A stretch of 64,000 nucleotides of DNA. It comes from Burkholderiaceae bacterium (lineage in GTDB: Bacteria; Pseudomonadota; Gammaproteobacteria; Burkholderiales; Burkholderiaceae_C). The DNA is taken from assembly GCA_016790575.1 (NCBI GenBank), contig JAEUOU010000027.1:1-64000 (forward strand). The letters run 5' to 3'. The notes below the pieces were generated by a model. It did not search any database. It was not told the origin of the DNA and saw only the letters and a list, made by a program, of their open reading frames with translations. Each line of letters starts with the position of its first letter. Position 1 is the stretch's first letter. The position numbers and the translations under genes are program-made. Below, in pieces: positions 18,287 to 24,794 of the stretch.

Positions 18287-19054
18287 ATGACCCAGGACCT
18301 GTTTCGCACCGACGCCACGCTGCGCGCATGCGCCGCCACCATCACCGCCATCACCGACCAGGGCATCGTCCTGGACCGCACGGTGTTTTACCCGCAGGGC
18401 GGCGGGCAGGCCGGCGACAGCGGCGTGCTGGTGGGCGCCGACGGCCGCGAGCTGGCCATTGCCGACACCCGCAAGGGCAAGGATGCCGAGGGCCGGTTTA
18501 CCGAGGAAATCTGCCATTTGCCATCGCAAACCGGTGACAGTTCGCTCTCATTTCAGGACTTGTGTGCCCAGGCCGGCCTGGCCGTGGGCGACGCGGTGAC
18601 GGCCCGCATCGACTGGGCGCGCCGCCACCGCATGATGCGGTTTCACACCACCACCCACCTGCTGTGCCACCTGGTGCCGCAGCTGGTGAACGGCTGCTCG
18701 ATCACGCCCGACTACGCCCGGCTGGACTTTGCGATGAGCGAGCCGCTGGACAAGGAAACCCTGAACGCCGGCATCGCCGCGCTGGTGGCGGCCGCGCACC
18801 CGGTCACCGTGGGCCAGATCACCGACGCCGAACTGGACGCCAACCCGGCGCTGGTGAAAAGCATGAGCGTGCAGCCGCCGCGCGGCAGCGGCACGATCCG
18901 CACGATCAAAATTGGTGCCAACGCCCTGATCGACCTGCAGCCCTGCGGCGGCACCCACGTGGCCAACACCGCCGAAATCGGCGCGGTGGTGGTGACCAAA
19001 ATCGAAAAAAAGGCCGCCAACGCCCGCCGGGTGGTGCTGGGGTTTGCCGACTGA
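18287..19054 (+). CDS. Alanyl-tRNA editing protein (AlaX type)
   Basis: A 255-residue free-standing homologue of the AlaRS editing domain, which hydrolyses Ser- or Gly-tRNA(Ala). Zinc-binding residues appear in HTTTHLLCHL and CGGTHVANTAEIG. The N-terminal part (DRTVFYPQGGGQAGDSG) is the typical AlaX-M beta-barrel region. ATG 18287 is used; ATG 18278 (MAAM) in frame is possible. Directly followed by a DUF167 gene 15 bp downstream. About 20 residues around HLPSQTGDSSLSFQ may be an insertion relative to shorter homologues. Confidence 0.9.
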   Translation: MTQDLFRTDATLRACAATITAITDQGIVLDRTVFYPQGGGQAGDSGVLVGADGRELAIADTRKGKDAEGRFTEEICHLPSQTGDSSLSFQDLCAQAGLAVGDAVTARIDWARRHRMMRFHTTTHLLCHLVPQLVNGCSITPDYARLDFAMSEPLDKETLNAGIAALVAAAHPVTVGQITDAELDANPALVKSMSVQPPRGSGTIRTIKIGANALIDLQPCGGTHVANTAEIGAVVVTKIEKKAANARRVVLGFAD

Positions 19055-19069
19055 AGCCCGCCGACGCCC

Positions 19070-19387
19070 ATGCAGCCGCGCAACGCCACCGGTGACTCGT
19101 TTTTCTGCTGGGACGGCGACACGCTGGTGGTCAACATCCTGGGCAAGCCGTCCTCGCGCAAGGACGAGATCGGCGAGGCCCGCGGCAACCAGCTGCGCGT
19201 CAGCGTCAAGGCCACGCCGGAAAACGGCAAGGCCACCGACGCCATGGTGAAGTTCCTGGCGCCGCACTTCGGCGTACGGCCGGCCGCCATCACCGTGGTG
19301 TACGGGCGCGAAAACGTCAACAAACAGCTGCGCATCCAGGCGCCCGCCGTGCTGCCGGCCGTTTTTGGCGACACCACACCGCCGTGA
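19070..19387 (+). CDS. DUF167 (YggU-family) protein
   Basis: A 105-residue protein with the family pattern: a beta strand (LVVNILGKPSSRKDEI), RVSVKATPENGKATDAM, and VYGRENVNKQLRI. YggU proteins are small alpha/beta proteins of uncertain function. The spacing of 15 bp from the alanyl-tRNA editing gene suggests co-transcription. Family assignment is firm, role unknown. Confidence 0.85.
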   Translation: MQPRNATGDSFFCWDGDTLVVNILGKPSSRKDEIGEARGNQLRVSVKATPENGKATDAMVKFLAPHFGVRPAAITVVYGRENVNKQLRIQAPAVLPAVFGDTTPP

Positions 19388-19447
19388 CCGGCGGGAACCT
19401 ATTGGCGCGGGCATCACTCCTACCCCGCTGACCCCAGATATGCCTCC

Positions 19448-21661
19448 ATGACCTTCCGAAACCCCTCCCGACCCCCGTGGCGCGCCGTCTTGTTTGCTGT
19501 GTTTTTCATAGCGACCTTGCACCTTTCCACGATGGCTACGGGCCAAAATCTCGCCAAACCGGTGGTCACCACCCCGGAAGTGCGTGCCGAGCTGATGGCG
19601 CACGCGCCCCAGGGGGTTCCCACCGGCGCCGGGGCGGACAAGGCCAGTGGCCAGCCGGTCTGGGTGGGGCTGCAGCTGGCGCACCAGCCGCACTGGCACA
19701 CCTACTGGAAGAACTCGGGCGACTCCGGCCTGCCCACCGAACTGCAGTGGACACTGCCCCCCGGCGTGCTGGCCGGGGACATCGACTGGCCGGTGCCCAA
19801 AAAAATCCCGATCGGCAACCTGGCCAACTACGGCTACGAAGGCACCGTGCTGCTGCCGGTGCCGCTGACCATCACGCCGGATTTCAAACCGCCGGTGGGC
19901 AGCGACACGCTGGACGTCAGGCTCAAGGCGGCCTGGCTGGTCTGCCGCCAGGAATGTATTCCGCAGGAGGGCGAGTTTGCGCTGCGCATTCCGCTGCGCG
20001 GCTCCACCGCCCTGAACGGTGCGGTGTTTGATGCCGCGCTGGCCGCCCGGCCCCGGCCGGTCATGGGCCCGGTGGGCGGCGTGCGGCCGGACAGCCAGGT
20101 GCGCATCGACGGGGATGCGCTGGCCGTCAGCGTGCAGGGTCTGCCGGTGGCGCTGCGCGGCAAGACGCTGGACTTTTTCCCCGAAACGCCGGAAGTCATC
20201 GCCACCGCCGCCGCCTGGACCCAGGCGTGGAACGGCGGCGAATGGACGGCGCGGGTGCCGCTGTCGCCCCAGCGGGCCAACAGCCCGTCGGTGCTGCCGG
20301 TGGTGCTGGCCGCGGACGGCCAGGGCTGGCGGGCCGAACTGAAGGTGCTCGGCACCTGGCCGGCCGTGGCCGCGCCGGCCACCGTGTCGCCCGCGCTGGA
20401 GGCGGCGCTCCAGGCCAACGCGGCCAACCGCGCTCCGCCGGCCCCGCCGGCGGCCAGCGGCAGCCTGCTGGCGGCGCTGCTGGGCGCGCTGGTCGGGGGG
20501 CTGATCCTGAACCTGATGCCCTGTGTGTTCCCGGTGCTGGCAATCAAGGTGCTGGGCTTTGCGCAGCACGGCGGCGACCGGCGCGCCCACCGGCTGGCGG
20601 GGCTGGCCTACACCGCCGGGGTGGTGCTGTCGTTTGTGGCGCTGGGAGCACTGCTGCTGGCGTTGCGCGCGGCCGGCGAAAGCCTGGGCTGGGGCTTCCA
20701 GCTGCAGAACCCGGCCGTGGTGGCGGCGCTGGCGGCGCTGTTCACCGTGATCGGGCTGAACCTGGCCGGACTGTTCGAATTCGGCAGCGTGCTGCCCTCG
20801 TCGGTGGCCAGCCTGCAGGCCCGTCACCCGGTGGCCGATTCGTTCCTGACCGGGGTGCTGGCCGTGGCCGTGGCCTCCCCGTGTACGGCGCCGTTCATGG
20901 GCGCGTCGCTGGGGTTTGCGGTCGGTCTGCCGGCCGCGCAGGCGCTGGCGGTGTTTGCCGCCATCGGCCTGGGGCTGGCGCTGCCGTACCTGGCGGCCAG
21001 TTTCGTCCCCGCCGTGGCGCGCGCGCTGCCGCGCCCCGGTGCGTGGATGGACACCTTCCGCCGGCTGATGGCGTTTCCGATGTTTGCCACTGTGGTCTGG
21101 CTGGTGTGGGTGCTGGGCCAGCAGGCCGGCATTGATGGCGCCGGCGCCCTGCTGGCGCTGCTGGTGGCGCTGAGCTTCGTGATCTGGTCGCTGACCCTGG
21201 GCGGACGCACGCGGGCCGTCATGACTTCGGTTTCGATAGCAAGCTTTGTCCTTTTGACGATGGGTATTGGCCAAAATGTCATCAAATTGGCCGAGCCGGC
21301 CTCATCGATGGCCGCCAGCACCGCCCGCTGGGCCCCCTGGGCGCCGGGCGAGGTGGACAAACGCCTGGCCGCCGGCCAGCCGGTGTTTGTGGACTTCACC
21401 GCCGCCTGGTGTGTGACCTGCCAGTACAACAAGAAAACCACCCTGGCCGACGCCGGCCTGCTGGCCGAGTTCGACGCCAAAAAAGTGCAGCTGCTGCGCG
21501 CCGACTGGACCCGGCGCGACCCGGCCATCACCGCCGCGCTGGCCCAGCTCGGCCGCAACGGGGTGCCGGTCTATGTGCTCTACGCCGCCGGCAAACCGCC
21601 GGTGGTGCTGTCCGAAATCCTCAGCGTTGGCGAGGTGCGCGCCGCGCTGGCGGGGCTTTGA
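19448..21661 (+). CDS. dsbD: Thiol:disulfide interchange protein DsbD
   Basis: A 737-residue inner-membrane protein that passes electrons from cytoplasmic thioredoxin to periplasmic partners. It has a signal peptide, a periplasmic N-terminal domain (WHTYWKNSGDSGLPTELQW, CRQECIPQEG with two cysteines), a multi-helix transmembrane core with cysteines in NLMPCVFPVLAIK and ASPCTAPFMGAS, and a C-terminal thioredoxin domain with DFTAAWCVTCQYNK. The N-domain resembles ScsB-type proteins. Two copies of the dispersed repeat are inside the gene: one encodes the end of the signal peptide (about residues 20-35), the other a hydrophobic segment before the thioredoxin domain (about 596-611). It is followed 45 bp later by a redoxin gene. 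Confidence 0.88.
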   Translation: MTFRNPSRPPWRAVLFAVFFIATLHLSTMATGQNLAKPVVTTPEVRAELMAHAPQGVPTGAGADKASGQPVWVGLQLAHQPHWHTYWKNSGDSGLPTELQWTLPPGVLAGDIDWPVPKKIPIGNLANYGYEGTVLLPVPLTITPDFKPPVGSDTLDVRLKAAWLVCRQECIPQEGEFALRIPLRGSTALNGAVFDAALAARPRPVMGPVGGVRPDSQVRIDGDALAVSVQGLPVALRGKTLDFFPETPEVIATAAAWTQAWNGGEWTARVPLSPQRANSPSVLPVVLAADGQGWRAELKVLGTWPAVAAPATVSPALEAALQANAANRAPPAPPAASGSLLAALLGALVGGLILNLMPCVFPVLAIKVLGFAQHGGDRRAHRLAGLAYTAGVVLSFVALGALLLALRAAGESLGWGFQLQNPAVVAALAALFTVIGLNLAGLFEFGSVLPSSVASLQARHPVADSFLTGVLAVAVASPCTAPFMGASLGFAVGLPAAQALAVFAAIGLGLALPYLAASFVPAVARALPRPGAWMDTFRRLMAFPMFATVVWLVWVLGQQAGIDGAGALLALLVALSFVIWSLTLGGRTRAVMTSVSIASFVLLTMGIGQNVIKLAEPASSMAASTARWAPWAPGEVDKRLAAGQPVFVDFTAAWCVTCQYNKKTTLADAGLLAEFDAKKVQLLRADWTRRDPAITAALAQLGRNGVPVYVLYAAGKPPVVLSEILSVGEVRAALAGL
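19502..19548 (+). repeat. Dispersed 30-bp-core repeat, copy 4 (sense, in dsbD signal peptide)
   Basis: The core 19509-19538 reads TAGCG, seven bases, ACCTTT, two bases, ACGATGGCTA, followed by CGGGCCAAAA. It is diverged but keeps exact spacing and the 3' GGCCAAAA. Translation in the host frame: FIATLHLSTMATGQN. Confidence 0.6.
21230..21280 (+). repeat. Dispersed 30-bp-core repeat, copy 5 (sense, inside dsbD)
   Basis: The core 21237-21266 reads TAGCA, eight bases, CCTTTTG, ACGATGGGTA, followed by TTGGCCAAAA. It is read in the host as SIASFVLLTMGIGQN, the same codon phase as copies 4 and 7. Confidence 0.75.
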
Positions 21662-21706
21662 CCGGCCACCGCACCTGTCGCACGGTTTCACTTCGGAGAC
21701 GGTTTC

Positions 21707-22321
21707 ATGCAACGACGCCCCTTGCTCATCGCCTCAGCCGCCGGCCTGGCCCTGGCCGCAACGCCGACCACCTGGGCCGCCGCCACCGTCGGCCAGCCGG
21801 CGCCCGGTTTCACGCTGACCGACACCACCGGCAAACCGGTACGGCTGGCCGATTTCAAAGGCCGGGCCGTGGTGCTGGAATGGAACAACCCCGGCTGCCC
21901 CTTTGCGCGCAAGCACTACCAGGGCAACATGCAGGCACTGCAAAAGGAAGCCGCCGCGCAGGGCGTGGCCTGGCTGGCGATCAACTCCACCGAAACCGCC
22001 AGCGGCGACTACCTCAGCCCCGCGCAGCTGGCCCGCTGGATGCAGGACAAACAGGCCGCCCCCACCGCCACGCTGATGGACGAAGACGGCACCGCCGGCC
22101 GCGCCTATGGCGCCCGTGTCACGCCGCACATGTACATCGTCAGCGCCCAGGGCGTGCTGGTGTATGCCGGCGGCATCGACAGCATCCCGAGCGTCCGGGT
22201 GGACGACATTCCCAAAGCCACCAACTTCGTGCGCCAGGCCCTGGCCGAGATCAAGGCCGGCAAACCGGTGTCGGTGACCACCAGCCAGGCGTATGGCTGC
22301 AGCGTCAAGTACAAGTCCTGA
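21707..22321 (+). CDS. Secreted redoxin / peroxiredoxin-like protein
   Basis: A 204-residue exported protein with a signal peptide (cleavage near TTWAA) and a thioredoxin fold of the AhpC/TSA-redoxin group: VGQPAPGFTLTDTTGKPVRL, then EWNNPGCPFARKHY with a single reactive cysteine where peroxiredoxins have theirs, and VTPHMYIVSAQGVLVYAGG with the cis-proline. It lies just downstream of dsbD, a likely source of periplasmic reducing power. A second cysteine occurs near the C-terminus (YGCSVKY). Confidence 0.85.
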   Translation: MQRRPLLIASAAGLALAATPTTWAAATVGQPAPGFTLTDTTGKPVRLADFKGRAVVLEWNNPGCPFARKHYQGNMQALQKEAAAQGVAWLAINSTETASGDYLSPAQLARWMQDKQAAPTATLMDEDGTAGRAYGARVTPHMYIVSAQGVLVYAGGIDSIPSVRVDDIPKATNFVRQALAEIKAGKPVSVTTSQAYGCSVKYKS

Positions 22322-22361
22322 TCACGCCCGATTCGACCCGGCAAAACCGTACACTGCGGCC

Positions 22362-22877
22362 ATGAGCCGCACCCCCGACACCATCAGCACCCTGCGCGAC
22401 GTGCTGCACCGCTGCCGCACGATTGCGGTGGTGGGCCTGTCGCCGCAGTGGCACCGGCCGAGCTTCTTCGCCGCCAAGTACATGCAGTCGCACGGCTACC
22501 GTGTCGTGCCGGTGAACCCGCTGGTGGCGGCCGAGGGCGGCAGCATCCTGGGTGAGCGCTGTTTTGCCAGCGTCACCGAAGCGGTGCAGGCCGTCGCCGC
22601 CCAGGGCGGGCGCATCGACATGGTGGACTGCTTTCGCAAAAGCGCCGACATCCCGCCGCTGGCCGAAGAAGCCATCGCCGCCGGGGCCCGCTGCCTGTGG
22701 TTGCAGCTCGGCGTCGAAAACGAAGCCGCGGCCGAACGCGCCGAGGATGCCGGCCTGCAAGTCGTCCAGAACCGGTGCGTGAAGATCGAACACGCGCGCC
22801 TGTTCGGCGGCCTGGGCTGGGCCGGCGTGAACACCCGCGTGATCTCGGCCAAGCGGCCGCAGCAGCTGCCGTATTGA
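22362..22877 (+). CDS. CoA-binding-domain protein (YccU family), first of two
   Basis: A 171-residue single-domain protein with the CoA-binding Rossmann fold: TIAVVGLSPQWHRPSF, YMQSHGYRVVPVNPL, and the conserved DMVDCFRKSADIPPL...WLQLG region, ending in a NRCVKIEHARL motif. These proteins resemble the CoA-binding domain of succinyl-CoA synthetase; the cellular role is not established. ATG 22362 gives the standard N-terminus. It is followed by metY and then by a second, shorter paralogue. Confidence 0.87.
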   Translation: MSRTPDTISTLRDVLHRCRTIAVVGLSPQWHRPSFFAAKYMQSHGYRVVPVNPLVAAEGGSILGERCFASVTEAVQAVAAQGGRIDMVDCFRKSADIPPLAEEAIAAGARCLWLQLGVENEAAAERAEDAGLQVVQNRCVKIEHARLFGGLGWAGVNTRVISAKRPQQLPY

Positions 22878-22926
22878 GCCGGCGCCAGTCCGTCCTGACC
22901 AACCCACCGGCTTTGCCTGCCCCCCT

Positions 22927-22950
22927 CCGTTCGGGCTGAGCCTGTCGAAG
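22927..22950. repeat. GAGCCTGTCGAAG-type dispersed repeat
   Basis: Between the CoA-binding gene and metY lies CGTTCGGGCTGAGCCTGTCG followed by AAG. I recognise this as a very common short intergenic repeat of beta- and other proteobacterial genomes (CTTCGACAGGCTCAGCCCGAACG on the other strand). The 99-bp gap has no other visible feature. Confidence 0.65.
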
Positions 22951-22976
22951 CCCTCCCGCAGGAAGACCACAAAACC

Positions 22977-24320
22977 ATGTCCACCCCGACCAAGGCCACA
23001 CCAAAAAAAAGCGCTGACCGCGACTACGCGTTCGCCACCCGTGCCATCCACGCCGGCGCCATTCCCGACCCGGTGACCGGCGCGCGCGCCACGCCGATCC
23101 ACCAGACCACCAGCTTTGTGTTCGACAGCGCCGAACATGCGGCCAGCCTGTTCAACCTGCAGACCTTTGGCAACGTCTACAGCCGCATCAGCAACCCGAC
23201 GGTGGCGGTGTTCGAAGAGCGCGTGGCCAGCCTGGAAAACGCCCGCGCCGCGCTGGCCTGCGCCAGTGGCATGGCGGCGCAGATGACGGCGCTGCTGGCC
23301 ATCCTGAAGGCGGGCGACCACATCGTGGCGGCCAGCACCCTGTATGGCGGCACGGTGGGGCAGCTGGGCGTGGGGTTCTCACGGCTGGGCATCGAGACCA
23401 CCTTTGTCGACCCGTCCGACCCCGACAACTTCGCCCGCGCCCTGCGTCCCACCACCCGCGCGGTGTATGGCGAGACCATCGGCAACCCGCTGGTCAACGT
23501 GCTGGACATCGCCGCCGTGGCCGAGGTGGCACACGCGCACGGTGTGCCGCTGGTCATCGACAACACCGTGGCCAGCCCGTACCTGTGCAACCCCTGCGAC
23601 TGGGGCGCCGACATCGTGGTGCACAGCGCCACCAAGTACCTGGGCGGCCACGGCACCACCATGGGCGGCGTGGTGGTGGAAGGCGGCAAGTTCCCCTGGG
23701 ACAACGGCAAATTCCCCGAGATGGTGGAGCCCAGCCGTGCCTACCACGGCGTGAAGTTCTACGAGACCTTTGGCGATTTCGGCTACACCATGAAGGCGCG
23801 CATGGAGGTGAACCGCACCTTCGGCGCGGTGCTGTCGCCGATGAGTGCCTGGCAGCTGCTGCAGGGCACCGAAACGCTGCACCTGCGCATGCGCGAGCAC
23901 TGCCGTAACGCGCTGGCGGTGGCGAAATTCCTGCAACAGCACCCCAAGGTGCGCTGGGTCAACTACCCCGGCCTGCCGGATTCACCGTACTTCGAACTGG
24001 CGAAGAAGCAGTTCCGTGCGGTGGATGGCCAGCCGGGGGCCTCGGGCATCCTGACCTTCGGCATCGAAGGCGGTGCGGCGGCGGGCGAGCGCTTCATCGA
24101 CGCCTGCGAGTTCCTGAGCCACCTGGCCAACATCGGCGACGCCAAGACCCTGGTGATTCACCCGGCCTCGACCACGCACCGGCAGCTCAACGACGAGGAA
24201 CTGGCCAAGGCCGGCGTCAGCGCCGACATGGTGCGGCTGTCGGTGGGCATCGAGGACGTGGACGACATCCTCTGGGACATCGATCAGGCGCTGGCGCGCG
24301 CCACGCGGGGTGCACCATGA
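22977..24320 (+). CDS. metY: O-acetylhomoserine aminocarboxypropyltransferase (sulfhydrylase)
   Basis: A 447-residue PLP enzyme of the Cys/Met metabolism family. It incorporates sulfide into O-acetylhomoserine to make homocysteine. Key segments: ATRAIHAG, TPIHQTTSFVFDSAEHA, YSRISNPTVAVFEERVA, VIDNTVASPYLCNP, and the PLP lysine in VHSATKYLGGHGTTMGG. The C-terminal VIHPASTTHRQL and VRLSVGIEDVDDI are also typical. Length fits MetY (about 425-445). The gene is embedded between two CoA-binding-domain genes and overlaps the second by 4 bp. Confidence 0.93.
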   Translation: MSTPTKATPKKSADRDYAFATRAIHAGAIPDPVTGARATPIHQTTSFVFDSAEHAASLFNLQTFGNVYSRISNPTVAVFEERVASLENARAALACASGMAAQMTALLAILKAGDHIVAASTLYGGTVGQLGVGFSRLGIETTFVDPSDPDNFARALRPTTRAVYGETIGNPLVNVLDIAAVAEVAHAHGVPLVIDNTVASPYLCNPCDWGADIVVHSATKYLGGHGTTMGGVVVEGGKFPWDNGKFPEMVEPSRAYHGVKFYETFGDFGYTMKARMEVNRTFGAVLSPMSAWQLLQGTETLHLRMREHCRNALAVAKFLQQHPKVRWVNYPGLPDSPYFELAKKQFRAVDGQPGASGILTFGIEGGAAAGERFIDACEFLSHLANIGDAKTLVIHPASTTHRQLNDEELAKAGVSADMVRLSVGIEDVDDILWDIDQALARATRGAP

Positions 24321-24745
24321 CCGGCACCGCCACCCGGCGCGCCTTGCTGGAGCGCAGCCGCACGATTGCCGTGGTGGGTTTGTCGCCCAAAAGCTGGCGC
24401 GAGAGTTACGGCGTCTCGCGCGCCATGCAGGCTGCCGGTTGGCAGATTGTTCCGGTCAACCCGGACGCTGGGGTCGCGCATATTCTGGACGAACCGGTGT
24501 TTGCCACCCTGACCGAGGCAGCCCGCCACCAGCCTATCGATCTGGTCAATGTCTTTCGCAATCCGGAGGACGTGCCGGCGGTGGTGCACGAGGCCATAGC
24601 CATCGGTGCAAAGGGGGTCTGGCTCCAACTGGGCATCACCCATCCGGAGGCCGCAGCCACTGCGGAAGCGGCCGGGCTGACCGTGGTGCAGGATGCCTGC
24701 ATTGCGGTCGAAATGCGGCGCAGCGGCGCCCGGCCACCAGGCTGA
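24317..24745 (+). CDS. CoA-binding-domain protein (YccU family), second of two
   Basis: A 142-residue paralogue of the protein at 22362-22877: SRTIAVVGLSPKSWRESY, AAGWQIVPVNPD, IDLVNVFRNPEDVPAVV and GAKGVWLQLGITHPEA, ending with VVQDACIAVEM. It overlaps the metY stop by 4 bp (ATGA), which argues for co-translation with metY and for a shared role in sulfur or methionine metabolism. Function unproven. Confidence 0.87.
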   Translation: MTGTATRRALLERSRTIAVVGLSPKSWRESYGVSRAMQAAGWQIVPVNPDAGVAHILDEPVFATLTEAARHQPIDLVNVFRNPEDVPAVVHEAIAIGAKGVWLQLGITHPEAAATAEAAGLTVVQDACIAVEMRRSGARPPG

Positions 24746-24794
24746 AGCAGTCGCGGCGCCCGAACACGCCCAAGGGGCGATGCAGGGGGCCCCG

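Noticed and set aside
18512-18545. Possible tenth copy of the 30-bp repeat in the alanyl-tRNA editing gene
   Set aside because: ATCGCA...GGTGACAGTTCGCTC resembles the core, but GAC is one base out of register and the ACGCTGGGTA part does not match; weaker than any accepted copy.
24597-24640. Repeat-like CATAGCC...GGGCATCAC in the second CoA-binding gene
   Set aside because: The encoded AIAIGAKGVWLQLGI is a conserved family motif also present in the paralogue, so the resemblance is coincidental.
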